Source: Bacillota bacterium (lineage in GTDB: Bacteria; Bacillota; Clostridia; Acetivibrionales; DSM-2933). From it: a stretch of 9,569 nt of DNA. A program made the translations under genes and the position numbers. Every line of letters begins with the position of its first letter. Position 1 is the stretch's first letter. The notes beneath the pieces are model-generated. The model saw nothing but the letters and a program-made list of their open reading frames with translations, made no database searches and was not told where the DNA came from. The stretch is from assembly GCA_030705945.1 (NCBI GenBank), contig JAUZPS010000145.1, forward strand, positions 1-9,569, written 5' to 3'. This document shows positions 1-7,211 of this stretch, in pieces.

Positions 1-837
1 TCCTTTGACCAGGGTCATACATGGGAGCAATTGAGCGATCCAATAGGACTTACCAAGGATATTGATAAACAGGTGGATTCTTTGAAGGCGCCTAATGTTA
101 CTTCCGGCTGGGCAGCTATATCCGCCGACGGAGAGACAATTCTCTGGACGCTGGGACTACCTGTTTTTGCTTCAAGACTTGTTTATTCACATGATTTGGG
201 AAAAACATGGGGCAAATCGCGAATATACGACTTTGAGGGAAAACTTGTTGGCGGAGACAATCTGCCGTTTAAGGTAATGTCTGATAGGGTCAACGCCGAC
301 ATTTTCTATGGTTTTGGTGAAAATACAAACGGAGCGGGCTTCTATGTAAGCCGTGACAAAGGTGTGACATTTTATCAGATCAAATCACCCGAAGGATTTC
401 CGGAAGTCAATCTTGCTGGAATCGACAGTGAGCAGCATTATGAAATCCGGCTTGAGTCAGGCAAGGAAGGTGTTATCTGGATAGCGATGCAGAAGTATGG
501 CCTCTGGCGTATCAACTACGATAGGCGCCAAAATGTTTTTTCAGGCTGCAGAGTATCCCAAGCCGATGACTTTATAAAGAGAATCGGTCTTGGCAAACCC
601 CTTGACGGAAGCGATATTAAAACACTTTATACCAGCGTAACTATAAAGGGTGAATACGGTTTCTACAGGTCCCATGACGAGGGCGTTACATGGACGCGTA
701 TAAATGACGACAGGCATCAGTATGGTGATATACGTTCTATATCTGGCGACCCGAGAGTATTTGGACGTATTTACGTTGCAACGGGCACTAGAGGTTTGGT
801 CTACGGCGACATCATCTGGGAGAAGAGCGAAGGGTAA
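1..837 (+). CDS. GH74 xyloglucanase-type glycoside hydrolase, C-terminal 278 residues (5' end outside window)
   Basis: The reading frame is open from base 1, so the start lies upstream and a start at 31 would be artificial. Visible are Asp-box (BNR) motifs SxDxGxTW/F at residues 1-8 (SFDQGHTW), 63-70 (SHDLGKTW), 117-124 (SRDKGVTF) and 224-231 (SHDEGVTW), as expected of a beta-propeller. The end carries GH74 hallmarks: RINDDRHQYG (233-242) and GDPRVFGRIYVATGTRGLVYGD-like blade closure (249-270). GH74 enzymes are mostly secreted endo-xyloglucanases built from two seven-bladed propellers with two catalytic Asp; both Asp should lie upstream, outside the window. The protein ends eight residues after the GH74 fold, so no dockerin or carbohydrate-binding module follows at the C terminus. 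It converges on the ABC importer genes. The family call is firm; substrate specificity (xyloglucan versus related glucan) is inferred. Confidence 0.9.
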   Translation, partial: SFDQGHTWEQLSDPIGLTKDIDKQVDSLKAPNVTSGWAAISADGETILWTLGLPVFASRLVYSHDLGKTWGKSRIYDFEGKLVGGDNLPFKVMSDRVNADIFYGFGENTNGAGFYVSRDKGVTFYQIKSPEGFPEVNLAGIDSEQHYEIRLESGKEGVIWIAMQKYGLWRINYDRRQNVFSGCRVSQADDFIKRIGLGKPLDGSDIKTLYTSVTIKGEYGFYRSHDEGVTWTRINDDRHQYGDIRSISGDPRVFGRIYVATGTRGLVYGDIIWEKSEG

Positions 838-910
838 GAAATAATTTGAAGCGGGAAAGTTGAATTTTTCAATATAAAGTCTTTTTCGCAACTTATATAT
901 ATATTTTCGT

Positions 911-951
911 AAAAAATAAAAGCCCGCCTTTCATTTGATAGAAGGCGGGCC
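911..951 (-). terminator. Rho-independent terminator of the importer cluster, possibly bidirectional
   Basis: A perfect 9-bp stem, GCCCGCCTT (922-930) with AAGGCGGGC (942-950), encloses an 11-nt loop. Read on the minus strand it is followed by TTTTATTTTTT (921-911), a strong U-tract, and lies about 16 nt after the stop of the solute-binding protein. On the plus strand the following sequence, CTTTATAATA, is a weaker tail, so it may also stop the GH74 transcript. It is by far the most GC-rich hairpin in the intergenic DNA. Confidence 0.9.
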
Positions 952-966
952 TTTATAATACTTATC

Positions 967-2763
967 TTATTGTTTATTGTTCTTTAAGAAATCTAACACC
1001 TGATTTGCATGATCGACGTTCCACTTTACAACTTCATCATATCCAAGACCTTTTGCTTTCTTGGTCATATCTGCAAGGAGGGAGTCGAATTCCTTGTCAT
1101 TTTTTGCAAATATCATCTTCCATGAATACTGCTTGATTACTGTAGCAACTTGACCCTTCTTCTGAGTCAGGTTATCAGGAAGAACCTCTGGGGCTTTGCC
1201 TGTAAACACTGGCTGTTTCAAAACATATGAATTATTCTTTACCAGATAATCTTTAGTAGTTAATGCTCCGCCCATAGCTTCTCTCCAGTTCTGAATGAGC
1301 TTTGTAGGAGAATCTTCCAGAGTTGATTTCCATAATTGATAATCATATGGCTCATTTGTTTCAGGATTGACTGAATTAGGATCTATAGGAACGAAGTTTA
1401 TCTGCTGCACACCTTCTCTATATGTTGATCCACCGTATTCCTGAGGAACATCTACTGGGTTGCCTGGCAGATATTTTTTGCCATCTGCGGTTAAAACTGG
1501 CTTTCCATCTTGGAGATCCCATGTAAGACCTTTAGGACCGTTAAAAAATGTCATAAACCCTTCAGGAGTATACATCCAGTTGATTAATTCCATAATTCTT
1601 TCAGGCTTCTTGGCTTTTGAACCTATTGCAATGATGTTTGACTCCTTTCCGCGAGGATTAAAGCTGTAGGAAACGACTTTTTCATCCTTGATAGGCACGA
1701 ATACAAGACCTTTTCCCTGAGTCTGTCTTTCTTGTGTATTATATGAAGAACTCATCCATGGGAAAAGTGAGAACAAGACCTGACCGTCTTTCAACTTCGT
1801 ATCGGCGTCGTTGAATGTTTGGGATATTGAATCAGGATCCACCAATCCCATTTGGTTTGCTTTATAGAACATCTTAAGCGCTTTCAGATACCATCCATCT
1901 GGTTTTAAAGTGTCCTGAACATCTCCTTCAGGATTGAAGAGTGAAAATCCGGCATCGTTTAATCCGTCACCTTCGTCATAACCAAACAACGCTGCAAAGG
2001 CTTTTACATACATTACCATGTTTCCATCCCAGTCAGGCCACATGGAGAAAGCGTATGTAGGCTTGCCTGTTTCGCTCTTTGGCTCGAGTTTTTGCATATC
2101 CTTGAGAACTTTTAACAGATCATCAAGAGAATTAATTTTTGGGCTGCCAAGTTTTTGATAAAGATCATAGCGCATGTCAGAGTGTTCAGTCATGTCTTTG
2201 CCTTCGGAAGGTCCTACAGGCATGTTAGCTGCTTTAGCTGACAAACCATATACAGCTGAACCGTTGCCATATGTTATCTTTAATTTATCTAAAGCTTTGG
2301 AAAAGTTTTTAACGATATCCTTGCCATAAGTGTCAAGAAGACCATTCTTTGTCCAGTCCAATACCATGTTTGCCTTTAATGCATCTTTCCATTTGTTGTC
2401 ATTATCATTTTGGAATATGATAAGATCGCCCAAGTTTCCAGAGCTCATCATTGTTGCAAATTTGGTATCTGCTCCTTCAATATTGGAAGAAATGATATTG
2501 AGCTCAATATTGAATTTGTCTTTTACTACTTTTGCAAACCAGCCCTGCTGCATGCCAGAATAGTTGCCTGTCATTGTAAATACATCAATTTTGTATGGTT
2601 CCCTGTCTGCAGTCGTCCCATTAGCGCTTGCTGCAGGACTTGCATTAGAGTTTGCTGAAGGACTTGCATCCGGTGTTTTATTATCATTGCTGCATGAAAC
2701 CATACTTATTACCACAATAACAGCAAGGATAAGAGCTAATAAACATCTGAAATTCCTTTTCAT
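967..2763 (-). CDS. ABC-transporter extracellular solute-binding lipoprotein, LplA-like (oligosaccharide)
   Basis: This 598-residue protein begins with a short basic n-region, a hydrophobic stretch (residues 8-22) and a lipobox MVSC with the acylated Cys at 24, so it should be a membrane-anchored lipoprotein on the outer face. Residues 30-52 form a Ser/Ala/Pro/Asn-rich flexible tether. The rest looks like a family 1 carbohydrate-binding protein of the LplA/YtcQ group, which is larger than maltose-binding types. Motifs of the group include the PEGFMTFFNGPKGLTWDL region and a Trp/Tyr-rich C-terminal half. The ATG start follows AAGGGGG with a 7-nt spacer. It is the last gene of the minus-strand cluster, after two permeases, and separated from them by a 302-bp repeat-bearing gap, so it may have its own promoter or be expressed at a different level. 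The sugar cannot be read from sequence; xyloglucan oligosaccharide is suggested only by the GH74 neighbour. Confidence 0.92.
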   Translation of the reverse strand: MKRNFRCLLALILAVIVVISMVSCSNDNKTPDASPSANSNASPAASANGTTADREPYKIDVFTMTGNYSGMQQGWFAKVVKDKFNIELNIISSNIEGADTKFATMMSSGNLGDLIIFQNDNDNKWKDALKANMVLDWTKNGLLDTYGKDIVKNFSKALDKLKITYGNGSAVYGLSAKAANMPVGPSEGKDMTEHSDMRYDLYQKLGSPKINSLDDLLKVLKDMQKLEPKSETGKPTYAFSMWPDWDGNMVMYVKAFAALFGYDEGDGLNDAGFSLFNPEGDVQDTLKPDGWYLKALKMFYKANQMGLVDPDSISQTFNDADTKLKDGQVLFSLFPWMSSSYNTQERQTQGKGLVFVPIKDEKVVSYSFNPRGKESNIIAIGSKAKKPERIMELINWMYTPEGFMTFFNGPKGLTWDLQDGKPVLTADGKKYLPGNPVDVPQEYGGSTYREGVQQINFVPIDPNSVNPETNEPYDYQLWKSTLEDSPTKLIQNWREAMGGALTTKDYLVKNNSYVLKQPVFTGKAPEVLPDNLTQKKGQVATVIKQYSWKMIFAKNDKEFDSLLADMTKKAKGLGYDEVVKWNVDHANQVLDFLKNNKQ

Positions 2764-2815
2764 TATTTTTCCCCCTTATATTTTGTTATCTTTATATATA
2801 TCAGCAATATTCTAT

Positions 2816-2821
2816 ATTATA
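2816..2821 (-). promoter_or_regulatory. Possible -10 box upstream of the solute-binding protein gene
   Basis: A perfect TATAAT reads toward the gene on the minus strand, about 53 nt before its ATG. No good -35 hexamer is visible at 16-19 nt upstream; that stretch falls in the end of a palindromic repeat. In such A+T-rich DNA a chance match is likely, so this is only a candidate for separate transcription of the binding protein. Confidence 0.25.
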
Positions 2822-2858
2822 AGCGCTATTAATCTTACATTTTACAGAGTAAAATAAC

Positions 2859-2964
2859 TAAGGGCGTTTCAAAAAATTCCTTGTTCAAGTCTCGTATGAT
2901 CAAAACTCATTATATCAAGTTTTGAACCGACCAGTTGACCAGCTATTTTTTTGATACTGCCTAA
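2859..2964 (+). mobile_element. MITE-like core element, copy A (100 bp plus flanking TAA)
   Basis: The element 2862-2961 starts GGGCGTTTCAAAAAATTCC and ends TTTTTTTGATACTGCC. The two ends are imperfect inverted repeats of the form GGnnGTnTCAAAAAA. TAA lies directly outside both ends (2859-2861, 2962-2964), like a 3-bp target duplication. An internal arm TTTTGAACCGACC is a second, decayed partner for the left end. It contains no ORF of its own. Terminal repeats, flanking direct repeat, small size and repetition in the window fit a non-autonomous miniature transposable element; the parent transposase family is unknown. Confidence 0.7.
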
Positions 2965-3018
2965 TGCTTAAACGTTATTTTTTCAACATTTCTAAATGTA
3001 GAAGATTAATTACTTTTA

Positions 3019-3042
3019 ATATATTATTGCAAAATAATATAT
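3019..3042. repeat. A+T-rich perfect hairpin downstream of the second permease
   Basis: ATATATTATT (3019-3028) and AATAATATAT (3033-3042) form a perfect 10-bp stem with loop GCAA. It sits 23 nt after the permease stop on the minus strand. There is no following U-tract, so it is a weak terminator at best. It could act as a 3' end stabiliser or be incidental in A+T-rich DNA. Confidence 0.4.
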
Positions 3043-3065
3043 CATAAGAACTTAAAAATCCGTAA

Positions 3066-4013
3066 CTATCCCTTTACAGCTCCCATAATAATTCCTTTTA
3101 CAAAGAACCTTTGAAAGATAGGATAAACCAATATTATTGGAGTTATTATAATCATGGAAACGGTCATTCTTACCGAAGTCGGTGTTTGCATATTTGCGAT
3201 ACTGGCGCTTATAGAACTGCCTCCCTGTGAGCCTCTAATAATATTTGCAAGAGAAGAAAGCTGATTCATATATCTGTATAAAACAAATTGGAGCGTATAT
3301 AGTTTAGAGTCGGTCATGAGAAACAGGGTATCAATAAATGAATTCCATTGGTTAACAGCGGCAAAAACCGTAATTGTCGCAAGAATAGGCTTGGACAAGG
3401 GCATAATTATCTTGAAGAATACGGTCATGGTTCCTGCACCGTCTAATTCGGCAGATTCTTGAATCGCGGCGGGTATGGATTCAATATATGTTTTTACAAG
3501 GATAACAAAGAACGGCTGAATGACGGCAGGTAAGATATATGCCAAAAAATTGTTAGTCAGCTTGAGATTCATCATTATGATAAACCAGGGGATGATTCCA
3601 GCGTTGAAATACATTGTTATGACAACGAAACGGTACCAGAACTTTCTTCCCCACATTTGTTTCTGTGTAAAAATAAATCCCAGCAAAGCGCAGCCAAATA
3701 CTGTAAGAATAGTGCCGATAAGCGTTCTGGACAGCGAAATAATGGCTGCTCTTCCCAATCCTTCCAGTCTTAAGACCTGTAAGTAGTTGGTAAAGTGTAT
3801 GCCTTTAGGCAAAAATATAACCATACCCCTGCTGCTTAAATCATTGTTACTTATAGTATTAACGAAAAGATAGTAAAAAGGGAAGATGCAGATAAATGTA
3901 ATCAGCGCAAAGAACGCCATATTAAAAAAATTGAAAACTATCTCTCCCTTAGTTGATCTTGAATTTTCTTTTTCTTTTTTTGTTTTTTTCTTAATTAATA
4001 TGCTTTCAGCCAT
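3066..4013 (-). CDS. ABC-transporter permease, LplC/YtcP-like (carbohydrate importer)
   Basis: This 315-residue inner-membrane protein has about six hydrophobic segments (first at 31-51) and the EAA-type loop IQESAELDGAGTMTVFF...IIMPLSKP at 184-209, which docks on the ABC ATPase. The C terminus YPIFQRFFVKGIIMGAVKG is characteristic of the YtcP/LplC group. The N terminus is a strongly basic cytoplasmic segment. A longer frame could begin at a GTG at 4025, but that GTG lies inside GGGGTGA, which is a good Shine-Dalgarno match 8 nt before the ATG at 4013, so the ATG giving MAESILIKKK is preferred. It lies 144 bp after the first permease, with a long hairpin in the gap. It should form a heterodimer with that protein. 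Confidence 0.92.
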   Translation of the reverse strand: MAESILIKKKTKKEKENSRSTKGEIVFNFFNMAFFALITFICIFPFYYLFVNTISNNDLSSRGMVIFLPKGIHFTNYLQVLRLEGLGRAAIISLSRTLIGTILTVFGCALLGFIFTQKQMWGRKFWYRFVVITMYFNAGIIPWFIIMMNLKLTNNFLAYILPAVIQPFFVILVKTYIESIPAAIQESAELDGAGTMTVFFKIIMPLSKPILATITVFAAVNQWNSFIDTLFLMTDSKLYTLQFVLYRYMNQLSSLANIIRGSQGGSSISASIANMQTPTSVRMTVSMIIITPIILVYPIFQRFFVKGIIMGAVKG

Positions 4014-4060
4014 ATAAATTTTCACCCCATAAAAAACGTAATTTTAATGCTACATATTAT

Positions 4061-4155
4061 ATAACCAACTGTAAAGTTTTATATCAGTTCGCTTGAAAAT
4101 CCCTTTTTCGGCTGTTCAGCGCAACTAGTATAAAACTAATTTTACATTTGGTTAT
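4061..4155. repeat. 95-bp long imperfect hairpin between the two permease genes
   Basis: The outer arms are 4061-4083 (ATAACCAACTGTAAAG then TTTTATA) and 4129-4155 (TATAAAACTAATTTTACATT then TGGTTAT). They pair over 22 of 23 positions with one 4-nt bulge. An inner stem pairs GTTCGCTTGAA (4088-4096 region) with TTCAGCGCAAC (4115-4125), imperfectly. The stem begins 2 nt after the first permease stop codon on the minus strand and has no U-tract after it. It is unlikely to be a plain terminator. It could be a processing or stability hairpin in the polycistronic mRNA, or a palindromic mobile repeat. Confidence 0.7.
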
Positions 4156-4157
4156 CT

Positions 4158-5153
4158 TTATATAATGCTTTCTCCACGTAAAATCTTTGACATCTTATTT
4201 GCGAAAAATAGTAGGAAAACACTTACTATGGATTTCAACATGCTGATTGCCGTAGCGAATGAAAAATTCGTTCCGAGCATTCCAATATTGTAAACATATA
4301 AATCCAGAACCTCTATATGATCCTTGTTGATTGCGTTCTGGAATACATAGTATTGTTCCATTCCGTTGTTGATAAAGTTGGCAATCTGCAGAAGAAGAAG
4401 AACAAAATAGGTGGACATTAGACCCGGAACGGTAATATGCCATATCCTCCTGAAGCGTCCTGCGCCATCAACTTTGGCGGCCTCGTAAAGCTCAGGGTCT
4501 ATGTTTGTTATGGCTGCAAGATACATGATCGCGCTCCATCCAAGGGTCTTCCATACATTCCACATGCACATTGACAACCAGGTATGGTTGTCTGAGGCAA
4601 GATAGTTAACACCTGTATCAATTATCCCCAAATCCGTAAGCACGTGATTAAGTAACCCGTTGTTGGTCGAGAATATTGCAAAGGCTACAGAATATACGAG
4701 AACCCAGCTTATGAAGTTGGGCAGTGTAGTTAATACCTGCACAATTCTTTTGTACCACGAAGCTTTTATTTCGGTCAGAAAAATCGCGAAAGTCACAGGC
4801 AAGACGGAAGTGATAACTCCAAGAGCGCTTATTGCGAGAGTGTTTTTCATGACGCGCATGACTTCTGCTGTTTGCGTCGGATTAGAAATGATGGATTTAA
4901 ACCACTGAAAACCTACAAACTCAGATTGACTGAGAGGTATACCGGGTCTAAAATTAAAAAATGCATAACTCCATCCGTATAAAGGCAAATAGGAAAACAC
5001 AAAAACCAAAATAAGAAAAGGAAGAGCAATGAGAAACAGCTGCAATCCCTTTTTCATTTTTACTTTTTCTTTTTTTAGCGGAGCTGGCGCCAGATCCATA
5101 TTTTTTTCAACAGCCGAATTTGATAGTAAACTCATGATTGTCCAACTACACAT
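4158..5153 (-). CDS. ABC-transporter permease, LplB/YteP-like (carbohydrate importer)
   Basis: This 331-residue inner-membrane protein has about six hydrophobic segments (first at 37-57, last near 300-318). The EAA loop is at 224-243: EAAKVDGAGRFRRIWHITVP. TLPNFISWVLVYS (143-155) is typical of LplB-type permeases. Residues 21-36 are Lys-rich and cytoplasmic. The start is uncertain. The ATG at 5153 directly abuts its only good Shine-Dalgarno, GAAGGG, with no spacer; the next in-frame ATG at 5135 (MSLLSNSA) is 18 nt from it, which is too far. Both give the same membrane core. It is the first importer gene after the regulators, preceded by a 358-bp gap with repeats, so a regulated promoter probably lies there. 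Confidence 0.92.
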   Translation of the reverse strand: MCSWTIMSLLSNSAVEKNMDLAPAPLKKEKVKMKKGLQLFLIALPFLILVFVFSYLPLYGWSYAFFNFRPGIPLSQSEFVGFQWFKSIISNPTQTAEVMRVMKNTLAISALGVITSVLPVTFAIFLTEIKASWYKRIVQVLTTLPNFISWVLVYSVAFAIFSTNNGLLNHVLTDLGIIDTGVNYLASDNHTWLSMCMWNVWKTLGWSAIMYLAAITNIDPELYEAAKVDGAGRFRRIWHITVPGLMSTYFVLLLLQIANFINNGMEQYYVFQNAINKDHIEVLDLYVYNIGMLGTNFSFATAISMLKSIVSVFLLFFANKMSKILRGESII

Positions 5154-5207
5154 CCCTTCGGTAAATTTGTGTGTACGTTTAAATTATAAGTTTACTCAGT
5201 TAGAAAA

Positions 5208-5245
5208 GTACATAGTAAAAATCAATTCTAATTTTAATAATCAAC
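5208..5245 (-). repeat. 38-nt upstream block, copy 1 (inverted copy at 9194-9231)
   Basis: Read on the minus strand it begins GTTGATTATTAAAATT and ends TTTTTACTATGTAC. It matches the plus strand of 9194-9231 at 33 of 38 positions. It lies about 55 nt upstream of the LplB-type permease start and may carry promoter or regulator-binding sequence. In both places it follows the same end of a core element, so element and flank seem to have been duplicated together. Confidence 0.65.
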
Positions 5246-5258
5246 TCAGTTTGTTTTA

Positions 5259-5467
5259 TATATTAAAATTAATTAATCTTTTACATTTAGGTAGTATCAA
5301 AAAAATAACTGGTCAACTGGTCGTTTCAAAAACCTGATATGATGGGTTTTCGTCGTATAAACTTGAACAAGGAATTTTTTGAAACGCCCTTAACTATCGC
5401 AAAATGCCGTTAAAACTGTTCGTTATTTTGCTGTGATAAATGTAAGATTAATGATGATTTTAATATA
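5259..5467. repeat. Host palindromic repeat, copy 2, interrupted by a core element
   Basis: The inverted ends are ATTAATCTTTTACATTT (5272-5288) and AAATGTAAGATTAAT (5438-5452), with outer A+T-rich arms TATATTAAAA (5259-5268) and TTTTAATATA (5458-5467). An inner hairpin pairs GCAAAATGCCG (5399-5409) with CGTTATTTTGC (5421-5431), 9 of 11 positions. The core element sits between this inner hairpin and the left end. Removing it with one TTA leaves about 106 bp that fold end to end, close in size to copy 1 treated the same way. Confidence 0.7.
5287..5392 (-). mobile_element. MITE-like core element, copy B (100 bp plus flanking TAA, inverted)
   Basis: The element 5290-5389 is in the opposite orientation to copies A, C and D. 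Plus-strand ends are GGTAGTATCAAAAAAATAAC and GGAATTTTTTGAAACGCCC; TTA (the complement of TAA) flanks both sides at 5287-5289 and 5390-5392. On the element strand the left arm GGGCGTTTCAAAAA pairs with the internal arm TTTTTGAAACGACC at all but one position. It is 100 bp, like copy A. No ORF. Confidence 0.75.
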
Positions 5468-5511
5468 AATAATTAAATAGTAAATAAACATATATAAAAC
5501 TTTACATTTGG

Positions 5512-7158
5512 CTACTGGTTTCTTAAGAGGGTTTCCTGGTATTCCCCTGGGGCCATGCCGTATGTTTCCTTGAATACTGTGCAAAAGTATGATGTGTTGG
5601 GTATGCCGACTTTAGCGGCAACTAAGTTGACCTTGTTTTTTGGCGATTTCAGCAGTTCCCTTGCCTTTTCCATACGATACTCGCACAGGTAAACATTAAA
5701 TGTTTTACCTGTGCATTTTTTGAAAACATTACCAAGATAATTGGGTGATAAATATACATCTTTTGCTATAATCTTAAGGCTAATTTCAGTCATATATCTT
5801 TTCTCGATAAATTCAGTTACCTTTTTTATGACCTGACTATCTTTATTTTTATCTTTTTCATGCATTCTCAGTAAGATATTATTAAAAAAATCGCTGACAT
5901 TGTTTTTAAGAGATTGAATATTGAAACAACGAAGCAAATCGGTTTCAAAACCTTCCTTACCTATAACAGCTTGACTAAAATCCTTACCGAGGGTGTAAAA
6001 AAAGGTGGTTGCTTCATTTTTAACATTTTGTAAATAGTTTACTATGAGCTCCTTGCCGGCTCCCTTGTTTTTATGAATATGCAAAAACATTTCGTCAAGG
6101 ATACCTAATAACCTCTCTTCATCCGAGGATCTGACTGCATGTAGCAGTTGTTTGGAATAATAACTGCAAAGAATCATGAATTCCCCGGCGTTTTCTGAAA
6201 ATTCTTTTTCAATCCTTTCAACTCCAGCATAATCTATAATACCTAAGAGATCCCAGAATGCGCCAAACTCTACTGCATGTAAGGCTTCCGTATAGGAAGT
6301 TTTTATATCCACTATCATTTTTACTGGTTTACCTGTTCCTATTTTTACAGGGAACCTTTTTGTCTCTTCAATCTTTTGTAATAAATTTGTTAAATACGAT
6401 TGAAGAAGGACTAACTTTTCTAAAGAGACCTGAAAGCAGAGTATGATTTGATTTTCTACACTGTCCGACAATGAAAATAGCAAATCCCGGGTCAGAATAT
6501 TTTCGGTATCAAGAAACGCTTGAAGCTCATCTAAGGTCTTTCGACTGTTATTATTTGTATCGTGAACTATGCCATCATTGCATAGACTGCTTAAGTTGAG
6601 CAGCTTAATAACCGAAACCAGATACTGCCCATCGCCGGAAATTTTGATATTATGATGAGTGAGCTGCGTTAAAAGTTCGCGTTCATCGACTCTTCCTTCC
6701 AACAGGTCAGTAATGAAGCTGGTCCTTGAAGTCCGGATACTTTCATTTAGCGCGACTTTAATCATATCTTCTCTTTCTGACTCACTCTTATATTCATTTA
6801 GAACTTTTTGAATTGCCGGAATTATATCCTCTTCATCAAAAGGTTTTAAAATATAAGCATTAGCATTAAAATCAATTGCTTCTTTTGCAAATCTGAAATC
6901 ATCGTATCCGGTTAAAATGATGATCTTAACTTTTGGTAAAAAGTTTTTTATTTTTTTTGACATCTTAAGGCCGTCCATCCCCGGCATTTTTATATCTGTT
7001 AAGATGATATCCGGACGCATTTTTTCCGCTTTTTCGATCCCTTCAATACCATCGCAGGCAGTCTCAACCGTATCAAAACCAAATCTAGTCCAGTCTAAAA
7101 AATTTAAAAGGCCTTCTCTCTCCCATTTTTCATCTTCAACAATCAACATTTTAAGCAA
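5512..7158 (-). CDS. Two-component response regulator, YesN-like, receiver plus AraC-type DNA-binding domain
   Basis: The 548-residue protein has an N-terminal receiver (1-120) with acidic residues E8/D9, phospho-acceptor D55 in DIILTDIKMPG, T83 and K105 (LKPF). A middle region of about 300 residues has no obvious motif. The C-terminal AraC/XylS domain (about 443-543) has two helix-turn-helix units, ISLKIIAKDVYLSPNYLGNV and NLVAAKVGIPNTSYFCTVFK. It should bind DNA as a phosphorylation-controlled activator of the importer genes. The start is chosen at TTG 7158, giving MLKMLIVEDE as in relatives, with AAGGGG 9 nt upstream; the ATG at 7167 directly abuts that Shine-Dalgarno and is probably not used. 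It lies 53 bp after the kinase gene, so the two are co-transcribed. Family call firm; target genes inferred from position. Confidence 0.93.
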   Translation of the reverse strand: MLKMLIVEDEKWEREGLLNFLDWTRFGFDTVETACDGIEGIEKAEKMRPDIILTDIKMPGMDGLKMSKKIKNFLPKVKIIILTGYDDFRFAKEAIDFNANAYILKPFDEEDIIPAIQKVLNEYKSESEREDMIKVALNESIRTSRTSFITDLLEGRVDERELLTQLTHHNIKISGDGQYLVSVIKLLNLSSLCNDGIVHDTNNNSRKTLDELQAFLDTENILTRDLLFSLSDSVENQIILCFQVSLEKLVLLQSYLTNLLQKIEETKRFPVKIGTGKPVKMIVDIKTSYTEALHAVEFGAFWDLLGIIDYAGVERIEKEFSENAGEFMILCSYYSKQLLHAVRSSDEERLLGILDEMFLHIHKNKGAGKELIVNYLQNVKNEATTFFYTLGKDFSQAVIGKEGFETDLLRCFNIQSLKNNVSDFFNNILLRMHEKDKNKDSQVIKKVTEFIEKRYMTEISLKIIAKDVYLSPNYLGNVFKKCTGKTFNVYLCEYRMEKARELLKSPKNKVNLVAAKVGIPNTSYFCTVFKETYGMAPGEYQETLLRNQ

Positions 7159-7211
7159 AAGAAACATCCCCTTTTTAATAAAAAACGCATTGAACTTTAA
7201 ATATGAACAAC

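Larger units (their letters stand above)
2813..3023. repeat. Host palindromic repeat, copy 1, interrupted by a core element
   Basis: The ends are inverted repeats: ATTAATCTTACATTT (2828-2842) against AAATGTAGAAGATTAAT (2994-3010), extended outward by looser A+T-rich arms TATATTA (2813-2819) and TTTTAATATA (3014-3023). Inside, GTAAAATAAC (2849-2858) can pair with GTTATTTTTT (2974-2983), but the 100-bp core element lies between them. Deleting the core and one TAA leaves a compact palindrome with a loop of about 15 nt. It fills most of the gap between permease and binding-protein genes and would be transcribed as structured RNA if read-through occurs. Confidence 0.65.
5154..5511. other. Gene-free gap between regulator and importer genes
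   Basis: This 358-bp A+T-rich stretch holds the host palindrome copy 2 with its inserted core element (5259-5467). It also holds a 38-nt block (5208-5245) that recurs inverted at 9194-9231, and on the importer side a TATAAT reading toward the permease (5183-5188, minus strand) without a convincing -35. The activator-dependent promoter for the importer is expected here, but no operator can be assigned. There is no ORF worth calling. Confidence 0.6.

Noticed and set aside
541..891. 116-residue minus-strand ORF opposite the GH74 3' end
   Set aside because: Antisense to a clear GH74 frame, no motif, no sensible ribosome site.
921..951. Hairpin considered as a regulatory RNA
   Set aside because: Simple GC-rich stem plus U-tract right after the last gene is fully explained as a terminator.
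967..5153. Expected ABC ATPase gene for the importer
   Set aside because: None is present, but LplABC-type importers commonly rely on a shared ATPase encoded elsewhere, so its absence is not an anomaly.
5183..5188. TATAAT reading toward the LplB-type permease as a firm promoter
   Set aside because: No credible -35 at 16-19 nt spacing and the DNA is very A+T-rich; mentioned only as a possibility.
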